This document shows, piece by piece, positions 33,762-40,847 of a DNA stretch of 64,000 bases. The stretch spans positions 620,001 to 684,000 of the forward strand of contig NZ_JAIWNB010000002.1 in assembly GCF_020215705.1 (NCBI RefSeq). The letters run 5' to 3'. A program made the position numbers and the translations under genes. Under the pieces are notes generated by a model. That model was not told where the DNA came from and did not search any database. It saw only the letters and a list, made by a program, of their open reading frames with translations. This DNA comes from Nonomuraea aurantiaca. Its GTDB lineage: Bacteria; Actinomycetota; Actinomycetes; Streptosporangiales; Streptosporangiaceae. Numbering within the stretch: position 1 is the first letter of the stretch; each line of letters begins with the position of its first letter.

Positions 33762-34310
33762 TCAGAAGGACCCGCGTGGCCAGATGGAGCTGTACCACCA
33801 GAAGACCGCGCCGGTGAGGAGCAGTCCACCCGCCGTCGCGAGTTTGGCGAGCAGGTCGGTCGGCGGGCCCGTGCGGGGAAGATGGCGGCCCGTCCGGGGG
33901 AGGTGGCGGCCCGTACGGGGGAGGTGGCGGCTCTGGTGCCCGGGGCAGGTGTTCCGTACCCGGGTCGAGTCGATCAGCGTGTCGGGGTGGCCGGCGGTGA
34001 CCGAGAACGCCTCGATCTCCATGCTGTGGCCCCGGCCGACGTGGATCTTCCTGGTCACCGACTTGCGGGCGGGGATGGAGCCGGTGGCGACGCTGGCCGA
34101 GTCGGCCTTGAGGTCGAAGCGGGCCAGCTGCCGGGTCTGGTTGCGCAACGTGACCAGCGTCTGCCCGCTCCTGCAGTCGGGCCGCCCGGCGGACATCGTG
34201 AACGGGTCGCCGGGATCGGACGCCCCCGCCCAGGCCCCCACCGTCGCGGGGAGGAGCAACCACGCGCCGAGCGGCAGGAGGGCGAGCGTGCGACGGTTCG
34301 CGATGCGCAT
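33762..34310 (-). CDS. Small secreted protein with three tandem LPRTG sortase motifs
   Basis: 182 residues. Signal peptide (residues 1-30: R-R-T-L-A-L-L-P-L-G-A-W-L-L-L-P-A). A ~95-residue beta-rich domain with two Cys (46, 122) that could pair follows. Then Leu-Pro-Arg-Thr-Gly occurs three times (130-134, 137-141, 144-148), followed by a hydrophobic helix (about 153-177) and a short tail P-R-G-S-F with a single Arg. This is the LPXTG-helix-tail wall-sorting layout, with the motif multiplied by a 21-bp repeat. GGAGG five bases before ATG 34310 sets the start. No sortase gene is in the window. The domain is not recognised. Surface anchoring is well supported by the motif; function is unknown. 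Confidence 0.75.
   Translation of the reverse strand: MRIANRRTLALLPLGAWLLLPATVGAWAGASDPGDPFTMSAGRPDCRSGQTLVTLRNQTRQLARFDLKADSASVATGSIPARKSVTRKIHVGRGHSMEIEAFSVTAGHPDTLIDSTRVRNTCPGHQSRHLPRTGRHLPRTGRHLPRTGPPTDLLAKLATAGGLLLTGAVFWWYSSIWPRGSF
33867..33929 (-). repeat. 21-bp tandem repeat x3 encoding R-H-L-P-R-T-G
   Basis: Units at 33867-33887, 33888-33908 and 33909-33929, differing at only a few positions. Each encodes, on the minus strand, one seven-residue R-H-L-P-R-T-G unit, so the in-frame repeat length multiplies the sorting motif without breaking the frame. Confidence 0.9.
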
Positions 34311-34362
34311 TAGCTCCTCCCGAGCCCGCAGGATGGCGATCTTTGGTACCTATAGTGCCCGT

Positions 34363-35010
34363 ATGACTACAGAAAGTAACATCCAGGTGGTGGGGGAGCG
34401 AGATGTGGGGTTGACCCTTCATGATGGAGGTATGGCGGAAGCGATCTACGTCGGCGGTTTACTGGTGGCGACGCCGCTTCTCGACGACCCCAACTTCCGT
34501 CGTAGCGTCGTGCTGATCCTCGAACACGACCTCGACGGCGGCACTCTCGGCGTAGTGCTGAACAGGCCGAGCGACATCTCGGTGACGCAGGTGCTGCCGG
34601 TGTGGGACCCGCTGGTGACCGGGCCGCCCGTGCTGTTCGAGGGTGGTCCGGTGCAGACCGACAGCGCGCTGGCGCTGGCCGCGGTGCCGAGCGGCGAGGA
34701 GCCGCTGGGCTGGCGCAGGCTGCACGCGGGCACGCCCGCCGTCTCCCGCCTGGGCACCGTCGACCTGGACGCGCCGCCCGAGATCCTGCAGGGCGAGATC
34801 GCGCAGATGCGGATCTTCGCCGGTTACGCCGGCTGGACGTCCGGGCAACTGGCGAGCGAGATCGCCGAAGGAGCCTGGTACGTCGTCGACTCGGAGGTGG
34901 GCGACACCTTCCACACCGACCCCGGCTCCCTGTGGCGGAACGTCCTGCGGCGGCAACCGGGCGAACTGGCCTTCGTGGCGACCTGCCCGGACGACCCGAC
35001 GCTGAACTAG
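34363..35010 (+). CDS. YqgE/AlgH family protein (DUF179)
   Basis: 215 residues from ATG 34363. The conserved core begins A-E-A-I-Y-V-G-G-L-L-V-A-T-P-L-L-D-D-P-N-F-R-R-S-V and contains N-R-P-S, G-G-P-V and F-A-G-Y-A-G-W-T-S-G-Q-L. Bacterial members are cytoplasmic and of uncertain function (AlgH affects alginate and stress genes in Pseudomonas). Start is uncertain: TATAGT lies six bases before ATG 34363 (leaderless), GTG 34405 has GGGGGAG at six bases, and ATG 34432 gives the family's usual N-terminus but has GGAGG only one base away. It is divergent from the LPRTG gene across ~50 bp. Confidence 0.88.
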   Translation: MTTESNIQVVGERDVGLTLHDGGMAEAIYVGGLLVATPLLDDPNFRRSVVLILEHDLDGGTLGVVLNRPSDISVTQVLPVWDPLVTGPPVLFEGGPVQTDSALALAAVPSGEEPLGWRRLHAGTPAVSRLGTVDLDAPPEILQGEIAQMRIFAGYAGWTSGQLASEIAEGAWYVVDSEVGDTFHTDPGSLWRNVLRRQPGELAFVATCPDDPTLN

Positions 35011-35178
35011 CCGCACTGACGACGGACGTTCGCCGCGCGGGTCATCCCCCTATGGGGCCCCTGCCATGACGGACCGTCTACTTCCTCGCTCCGGGAGGAG
35101 TGTCCCCCGAAGGGCCCCGAGCCGCGACGGGCCGCCGAGGGAACCCGTGCGATCACCAGACGTCCGTGGTCGGTGCGG

Positions 35179-35799
35179 CTACACGTCCCAGCCGGGGCGG
35201 AAGGCGTTCTGGGCGAGTTCGAGGGTCTTCTCCATGCGGTCCACGAGTATCCGCATGTCCGGTACGTCCGGCTGCGGGCAGTCGAACCCGACCCGGAGCG
35301 TCGACATCGCGAACGCGACGATAAGGTGCGTACGCTGATCCGTGGTCACGTCGACGCCGCTACGGGCGGCGATCTCGACGGCCAGGCGGCGCTCCGTCTC
35401 CGAGCCTCTGGCGACGGACAGGCCCACCAGGCGCGGATTCTCCTCCAGAAGCCGCCGCAACTTCAGGAATCTCGCCGTGTCCTCGGGTGTTGAGTCCTCC
35501 ATGTCGTGCGCGACCGCGCGCACCGCGTGGATCATCGAGGTGAACGGGGGTTCGTCGGCGGGGCGGCTCCGCAGCGTCTCCTGCATGATCTCCTCGCCCT
35601 GGTCGTGGTACCACAGCACGAGATGGTCCTTGCTGGTGAAGTAGCGGAAGAACGTCCGCGGGGAGATCTCGACCGACCCCGCGATCTGGTCCACGGTGGT
35701 CGAGTCGTACCCTTGTTCGAGGAACAGGTCGAGCGCGGCGTCGAGGATCGCCAGGCGCGTCTTCTCCTTCTTGCGTTCCCTTAGACCCACTTGCGTCAC
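35179..35799 (-). CDS. TetR family regulator, divergent from MFS exporter
   Basis: 206 residues. HTH at residues ~10-55: R-L-A-I-L-D-A-A-L-D-L-F and T-V-D-Q-I-A-G-S-V-E-I-S-P-R-T-F-F-R-Y-F. The segment F-R-Y-F-T-S-K-D-H-L-V resembles the actinobacterial TetR subgroup that controls drug or fatty-acid efflux. It is divergent from the DHA2-type MFS gene across a 144-bp AT-rich region full of TGTCAT/CATAAG elements, so it very likely controls that exporter. The flanking 168 bp on its 3' side (35011-35178) show no gene. Confidence 0.9.
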   Translation of the reverse strand: MTQVGLRERKKEKTRLAILDAALDLFLEQGYDSTTVDQIAGSVEISPRTFFRYFTSKDHLVLWYHDQGEEIMQETLRSRPADEPPFTSMIHAVRAVAHDMEDSTPEDTARFLKLRRLLEENPRLVGLSVARGSETERRLAVEIAARSGVDVTTDQRTHLIVAFAMSTLRVGFDCPQPDVPDMRILVDRMEKTLELAQNAFRPGWDV

Positions 35800-35828
35800 T
35801 CCCTAGAAACCTTCCTGTCATAGTGTGC

Positions 35829-35911
35829 CATAAGTCATAGTCCGACAAATAAAACTCGTTTGTCATCTGTCATGGACTGCCATAGATTACCTGAGGCTTA
35901 AGTGACTTATG
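35829..35911. promoter_or_regulatory. Divergent TetR/MFS control region with paired 9-bp inverted sites and MFS promoter
   Basis: CATAAGTCA (35829-35837) and its exact complement TGACTTATG (35903-35911) flank a plus-strand promoter: -35 TTGTCA (35860-35865), 17-bp spacer, -10 TAGATT (35883-35888). TCATAGT occurs twice 18 bp apart near the first site. The spacing allows a TetR protein to cover both divergent starts. Confidence 0.65.
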
Positions 35912-35943
35912 CCCCGTTATGGGGCGGCATTGAGGGGGACTTC

Positions 35944-37554
35944 ATGGCTCACGCGAGGACGGTCGACGCGCCGTCGTCGCCCGGCCCCAGGGAGACGGGG
36001 ACCGGGGGCGGCAACCCATGGCTGGTGCTTCTGGCGGTCTGCCTGGGCGTCATCATGGTGATGCTCGACGGCACAGTGGTCGGCATCGCCAACCCGTCCA
36101 TCCAGCACGATCTGGGCGCTTCGCTGTCCGATCTGCAGTGGGTGACCAGCGGTTACCTGCTGGCGCTGGCGGTGTTCCTGATCACGGCGGGCAAGCTCGG
36201 GGACCTGTTCGGACACAAGCGGGTCTTCCTGATCGGCGTCGCGGGGTTCGCGCTCTCCTCGATCGGCATCGGCCTCAGCCAGCAGTTGTCGGACATCGTT
36301 CCGGGCCTGTCGCCGGTCGGCGCGCTGATCGCTCTGCGCGTGCTGCAGGGCCTGTTCGGTGCCCTGCTTCAGCCCGCCGCCCTTGCTCTGCTGCGCGGTG
36401 CCTTCCCTGGTGAGAAGCTGAACGCGGCCATGGGCGCCTGGGGCGCCATCATCGGCCTGTCCAGCGCGGCCGGCCCGATCGTGGGCGGCGTCCTGGTCGA
36501 GAACGTCAGCTGGCAGTCCGTCTTCTTCATCAACGCGCCGGTCGGGATCATCGCCCTGGTCCTGGGCATCTTCCTCATCAAGGAGAACCGCATCCCGTCG
36601 CTGGCCAGGATCGACTGGCTCGGTGTGGTGCTGCTGTCGGGCGCGATGTTCGCGCTCGTCTGGACGATCATCAAGGCCCCCGAGTGGGGCTGGGGCGACA
36701 GCACGACGCTCGCCTTCATCGCCGGGTTCGTGGTGCTCATCGCCGCCTTCATCTTCTGGCAGAGCAGGGCCAAGGAGCCGCTGGTCCCGTTGTCGCTGTT
36801 CAAGAACCCGTCCATCTCCATCGGCACGGTGCTGATGATGATGGTGGCGTTCGCCATGTTCGGCGCGATGTTCTTCCTCGGCTTCTTCTTCCAGGGCGTT
36901 CACGGTCTGAGCCCGCTGGAGGCGGGCCTGCGCATGCTGCCGATGAGCGCCGGCATGATCGTGGCCTCGCCGCTCGCCGGCATGATGATCGGCAGGGTCG
37001 GCCCGAAGATCACGATGGCCACCGGCCTGCTGATCACCGCGGCCGCGATGTTCCTCATGTCGCAGCTGAGCATCGACGCCTCGTTCATCCAGAGCGGCAT
37101 CCCGTTCGTACTGCTGGCGTTCGGTCTCTCGCCGGTCTTCGTCGGCGCCACCGAGATCATCGTGGGCAACGCCCCGATCCAGCTCAGTGGTGTCGCGGGC
37201 GGTCTGCAGCAGTCGGCCATGCAGGTCGGCGGCGCGCTCGGCACCGCGATCCTGGGCGCCGTCATGGCGTCCGAGATCTCCAGCAAGCTGCCCGGCTACC
37301 TCGGCCCGGCGGCCAAGGGGATCCCGGTGGAGCAGTTGTCGCTGCTGGAGAAGGCCGCCGCGTTCGGCGGGCTCCCGGCCGGCACCCCACAGCAGCTCCA
37401 GCAGTTGGTGGGCGGGGCCGTGCACAACGCGTTCATGGACGGCATGCACCTGGCCTTCCTGGTCAGCACCTGCGTGGCGATCCTCACCGCGATTCTGGCG
37501 CTGTTCGTCAAGAGCGGCCGCAAGACCGAGGGCGCGCCGGTGCACATGGGCTGA
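35944..37554 (+). CDS. MFS transporter, DHA2 family (EmrB/QacA type)
   Basis: 536 residues with about 14 helices, the length of QacA-type proton/drug antiporters. L-D-G-T-V-V-G-I-A-N-P is the helix-1 motif, G-K-L-G-D-L-F-G-H-K-R motif A, and G-L-S-S-A-A-G-P-I-V-G-G motif C with the antiporter G-P. The ~40-residue loop before the last helix is hydrophilic. GGGGGAC six bases ahead fixes ATG 35944. It is controlled by the divergent TetR gene and ends at its own terminator. Drug or toxic lipid efflux is the family role; the substrate is not predictable. Confidence 0.92.
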   Translation: MAHARTVDAPSSPGPRETGTGGGNPWLVLLAVCLGVIMVMLDGTVVGIANPSIQHDLGASLSDLQWVTSGYLLALAVFLITAGKLGDLFGHKRVFLIGVAGFALSSIGIGLSQQLSDIVPGLSPVGALIALRVLQGLFGALLQPAALALLRGAFPGEKLNAAMGAWGAIIGLSSAAGPIVGGVLVENVSWQSVFFINAPVGIIALVLGIFLIKENRIPSLARIDWLGVVLLSGAMFALVWTIIKAPEWGWGDSTTLAFIAGFVVLIAAFIFWQSRAKEPLVPLSLFKNPSISIGTVLMMMVAFAMFGAMFFLGFFFQGVHGLSPLEAGLRMLPMSAGMIVASPLAGMMIGRVGPKITMATGLLITAAAMFLMSQLSIDASFIQSGIPFVLLAFGLSPVFVGATEIIVGNAPIQLSGVAGGLQQSAMQVGGALGTAILGAVMASEISSKLPGYLGPAAKGIPVEQLSLLEKAAAFGGLPAGTPQQLQQLVGGAVHNAFMDGMHLAFLVSTCVAILTAILALFVKSGRKTEGAPVHMG

Positions 37555-37568
37555 GCCTTCTTGTCATC

Positions 37569-37602
37569 CGTACGGCCCTCGCCTGGTGGCGGGGGCCGTA
37601 CG
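37569..37602 (+). terminator. Hairpin terminator after the MFS gene
   Basis: CGTACGGCCCTCGCC (37569-37583) pairs with GGCGGGGGCCGTACG (37588-37602), 15 bp with one G-U pair and loop TGGT. No U-tract follows. Confidence 0.85.
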
Positions 37603-37673
37603 CGTGTCCAAGGGGTGGGCGGAACGATCTCGGCCGGGAAGACGCGCTCGGAGGCGGGCATAGACTCGGTGGC

Positions 37674-37925
37674 GTGAGCACGAAGATCCTCCCTGAGCAG
37701 GAGACCACCCCGCGGACGTCGCATGGCGACGGCGATCATGAGCGGTTCGCGCACTACGCGGACAAGCACAAGATCACCGAGAGCATGGTAACCGGCACGC
37801 CGATCCGGGCCCTGTGCGGCAAGGTCTGGGTGCCCAGCCGCGATCCCAAGAAATACCCGGTGTGCCCCGAGTGCAAGGAAATCTACGAGGGGCTGCCGTC
37901 GGGCGGCGACGACAACAACGAGTGA
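37674..37925 (+). CDS. DUF3039 domain-containing small protein
   Basis: 83 residues. The conserved actinobacterial DUF3039 core H-E-R-F-A-H-Y-A leads to a Cys-rich part, L-C-G-K-V-W-V-P-S-R-D-P-K-K-Y-P-V-C-P-E-C-K-E-I-Y, with three Cys that, with a His, could bind zinc. GTG 37674 is preceded by TAGACT at seven bases, leaderless spacing, and no ribosome site is seen. The function is unknown; in other actinomycetes it lies near the helicase and nicotinate genes found 5 kb downstream here. Confidence 0.88.
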   Translation: MSTKILPEQETTPRTSHGDGDHERFAHYADKHKITESMVTGTPIRALCGKVWVPSRDPKKYPVCPECKEIYEGLPSGGDDNNE

Positions 37926-37929
37926 GTGT

Positions 37930-37945
37930 TGATCACGTGTGATCA
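37930..37945. promoter_or_regulatory. 16-bp palindrome upstream of the metalloprotease gene
   Basis: TGATCAC-GT-GTGATCA, perfect 7-bp arms, four bases after the DUF3039 stop and about 58 bp before the metalloprotease ATG. A TACCGT hexamer at 37984-37989 could be the -10 of the gene it controls. Confidence 0.5.
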
Positions 37946-38002
37946 CCCACGGTAGAGCTACGGTCTGCATGCGAACCTACTCATACCGTAACGGGGGATT
38001 GC

Positions 38003-39070
38003 ATGGCCCGGCGCGCGACTGCCGTCTCGTTGGCATGCCTGCTCGCGGCCGGGCTCACACCGCCGCTCCGTCCCGCCTCCGGGGCGCGGGCCGTACCTGA
38101 CTGCTCGGCTCCGGACTCGCCGCGTGAGGTGGGTCTGAGCGCGGCCCACGATGGCCCCGCGGCCCGCGATGACAGCGTGTCCGGTGCGGCTCGCGAAGGC
38201 GTGTCCGGTGCGGCCCAGGAGGGCGCGTCCGGGGTGGCCTACGACGGTGGGGCTGGTGGGGCGCGCAGGCCGGTTTCGGGGCAGGGGGATGATCCGCGGT
38301 CCTCGGGGCCGCGGCAGCCCAGGCTGCGGGATGTGGAGCAGGTGCTGACCGAGCTCGCCCAGCGGCTCGCCGGGGTGACGGTCCCGGACGAGGTCATCGT
38401 TCCTACCTGGGTGCACGTACTCACCGATGGCGTCAGGCGGGCCTCCAACGCCGACGTCAGGGCGCAGATCGACGCGCTCAACTCCGCCTACAGCGGCGCG
38501 CTGGGCGGCGCCGCCACCGGGGTGCACTTCCGCCTCGACGGCATCTCGGTCAAGGAGGACGCCTCCTGGTTCATCGACCCGATCGGCAACGAGCGCGCCA
38601 TGAAGTCCGCCCTGCGCCGCGGCGGCCCCGAGACCCTGAACCTCTACATCGGTCAGCTGGGCGACCTCGTCCTCGGCTTCTCCACCTACCCCTACTGGTA
38701 CGGGGAGAGCCCCACCCTCGACGGCGTCGTCATCGACTGGCGCAGCCTGCCCGGTGGCGCGCTGGTCAACTACAACCGGGGCTACACCGGCGTACACGAG
38801 ATCGGCCACTGGCTCGGTCTGTTCCACACTTTCGAGAACGGCTGCGCGTACCCGGGCGACGGCATCACCGACACCCCGCCCGAGGCCAAGCCCACGGAAG
38901 GCTGCCCCGACTTCAAGGAGACCTGCGCGGAGCGGGGCCCGGACCCCATCCACAACTACATGGACTACGCGCATGACCGGTGCATGTGGGAGTTCACGGC
39001 TGAGCAGGCGAAACGCATGCACCAGATGTGGGCCGTCTACCGGGGCCGCGGCTCGCTGTCCGCCCTCTGA
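38003..39070 (+). CDS. Secreted zinc metalloprotease (M43/pappalysin-like)
   Basis: 355 residues. Signal peptide residues 1-30 (C-L-L-A-A-G-L). A ~70-residue Ser/Gly/Ala-rich linker has repeated S-G-A-A-(R/Q)-E-G. The catalytic domain follows, with zinc motif H265-E-I-G-H269-W-L-G-L-F-H275 and a Met-turn N-Y-M-D-Y, plus several Cys typical of M43 (G-C-A-Y-P, E-G-C-P, E-T-C, R-C-M-W). This matches the metzincin family of snapalysin-like and pappalysin-like enzymes often called zinc metalloprotease in actinomycetes. GGGGGA upstream supports ATG 38003. Extracellular; substrate unknown. Confidence 0.92.
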   Translation: MARRATAVSLACLLAAGLTPPLRPASGARAVPDCSAPDSPREVGLSAAHDGPAARDDSVSGAAREGVSGAAQEGASGVAYDGGAGGARRPVSGQGDDPRSSGPRQPRLRDVEQVLTELAQRLAGVTVPDEVIVPTWVHVLTDGVRRASNADVRAQIDALNSAYSGALGGAATGVHFRLDGISVKEDASWFIDPIGNERAMKSALRRGGPETLNLYIGQLGDLVLGFSTYPYWYGESPTLDGVVIDWRSLPGGALVNYNRGYTGVHEIGHWLGLFHTFENGCAYPGDGITDTPPEAKPTEGCPDFKETCAERGPDPIHNYMDYAHDRCMWEFTAEQAKRMHQMWAVYRGRGSLSAL

Positions 39071-39214
39071 CGGGGCGTCGCGCGGGCATGTGCGTTGCTA
39101 TGGCGTGTACGTCGTGTTGACCTGTGTGTGCCCTTGGCCTGGGCGTGGCCTTGGCATGTGTGCCGCGCTGGCTGGTGCGTCGTCCTGAAATAGCGGCACA
39201 ACTAGGATGTTTGG

Positions 39215-40750
39215 GTGACAGCACCGAAGGCACTCGACACTCCGTACGATCAACCTCGCATCTTCGGTTCGGCTTATCGAACGGCCACGATCGGCATCCT
39301 GCTGGTGATCACGCTGATCGCCTTCGAGGGCATGTCGGTGAGCGTCGTCATGCCGGTCATCTCCCAGCAACTCGACGCGCTCGACCTCTACGGCCTGAGC
39401 TTCTCGGCCTTCCTCATCGCCAGCCTGTTCGCGAACGTGGTGTCCGGGCTCTGGTCGGACCGGCGGGGTTACACGATGCCGTTCCTGCTCGGAGTGGTGC
39501 TGTTCGTGGTCGGGATGGGGCTGGCGGGGGCGGCGTCGACCAAGGTGCTGTTCCTGGCCGCGCGGGGCGTGCAGGGGCTCGGCGCGGGATGCACGATCGT
39601 CGCCGTGTACGTGATGATCGCCCGGGTCTATCCGGCCGACGTGCGGCCCAAGGTGTTCGCGGGACTGTCGGCGGCGTGGGTGGTGCCCGCCATGGTCGGG
39701 CCGGCCGTGGCGGGGTTCGTGGCGGACACGTTGGGGTGGCGGTGGGTGTTCTTCGGGATCATCCCGCTCGTGGTGCCCGCCCTGGTCATGCTGGTCCCCG
39801 CCCTGAACAAGCCCGCCCACGAGCCGAACGCCTCTCACGCCTCCGAGGACTCGGGCGAGTCCTCGGAGTCGCGCACCTCTGAGCATGCCGGCGCGTCCCA
39901 CGCCTCCGGGGACACGGGCTCGGCCGACTTGCCGGACTTGCCCGGCTCATCCGGCTCGTCTGGGGCGGGTGGGGGATCGGTGGAGGGGGCGCGTTCCAGG
40001 CCGTTCGCGATGACCGTGGCCGCGACCGCCGCGGCCGGTGGGGCGGGCGTGCTGCTGTACGGCGTGGACAAGCTTCATGTCTCGCCGGTGCCGAGCGCCG
40101 CCGCGGTCCTGGTCGGGCTGGCCTGCCTCGGGTACGGCCTGGCCAAGCTGCTGCCGCCGGGCGCGCTGCGCTTCAGCCGGGGGCTGCCGACCACGATCAT
40201 GATGCGCGGCCTGTTCTCGGCGGCTTTCTTCGGCGTGAACTCCTTCATTCCCCTCGCCCTCCAGCAGGTCAAATCGTTCGGCCCCACGGCGGCGGGCATC
40301 GCGCTCACGACCGGGGCCCTCGGCTGGTCGACCGGGTCCTACCTGCAGAGCAGGCGCTCGGTCGAGCCGCACAGGCGGATCCGGATGGGAGCCGCCTGCG
40401 TCATGGCGGGGGTGTTGCTCGGGCTGCTGTCGGTCCTGCCCGGGGTCACCGGTTGGGTCGCGGTGCCGGCGTGGATCGTGGCGGGGTTCGGGATGGGCAC
40501 AGGAATGACCACGGTCAGCGTCACGGCGCTCAAGCAGTCGCCGGTCAATGAGCAGGGGGCCAACTCCGCCGCTCTTTCCGTGACGGACATGCTGGGTTCC
40601 GCGCTGGCGGTTGGTGTCGGTGGCGCGTTGATCAACGTCATCGGGCACAGCCCGGGGATGATCGCGCGGGGCTTCGTAGTCATCTGCTGTCTGATGTCGG
40701 CCATCTCCCTCGGCGCGACCCTTCTCGCCTCTCGCACTCGTTCCGGCTGA
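39215..40750 (+). CDS. MFS transporter with long acidic Ser-rich central loop
   Basis: 511 residues, 12-14 helices. Helix 1 E-G-M-S-V-S-V-V-M-P-V-I and motif A-like G-L-W-S-D-R-R-G-Y place it in the MFS. The cytoplasmic loop after helix 6 (residues ~204-265) is greatly expanded, poor in hydrophobics and rich in Ser, Glu, Asp and Gly (H-A-S-E-D-S-G-E-S-S-E-S-R-T-S-E-H). GTG 39215 has TAGGAT six bases upstream and no ribosome site, so leaderless. No linked regulator. The substrate is unknown. Confidence 0.88.
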   Translation: MTAPKALDTPYDQPRIFGSAYRTATIGILLVITLIAFEGMSVSVVMPVISQQLDALDLYGLSFSAFLIASLFANVVSGLWSDRRGYTMPFLLGVVLFVVGMGLAGAASTKVLFLAARGVQGLGAGCTIVAVYVMIARVYPADVRPKVFAGLSAAWVVPAMVGPAVAGFVADTLGWRWVFFGIIPLVVPALVMLVPALNKPAHEPNASHASEDSGESSESRTSEHAGASHASGDTGSADLPDLPGSSGSSGAGGGSVEGARSRPFAMTVAATAAAGGAGVLLYGVDKLHVSPVPSAAAVLVGLACLGYGLAKLLPPGALRFSRGLPTTIMMRGLFSAAFFGVNSFIPLALQQVKSFGPTAAGIALTTGALGWSTGSYLQSRRSVEPHRRIRMGAACVMAGVLLGLLSVLPGVTGWVAVPAWIVAGFGMGTGMTTVSVTALKQSPVNEQGANSAALSVTDMLGSALAVGVGGALINVIGHSPGMIARGFVVICCLMSAISLGATLLASRTRSG

Positions 40751-40847
40751 CCCGGTTCAAAGGTGATTCTTTTCCCTCCTGTCACAGCGATCACGGAACG
40801 CCGGACCCGCGCGGGCAGGAGTGATAGGACAGCGGGCAGGAGGTGTC

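Noticed and set aside
35917..37545. 542-codon minus-strand ORF opposite the DHA2 MFS gene
   Set aside because: Hydrophilic Asp/Gln/Glu/Arg/His-rich product typical of the complement of a membrane-protein gene.
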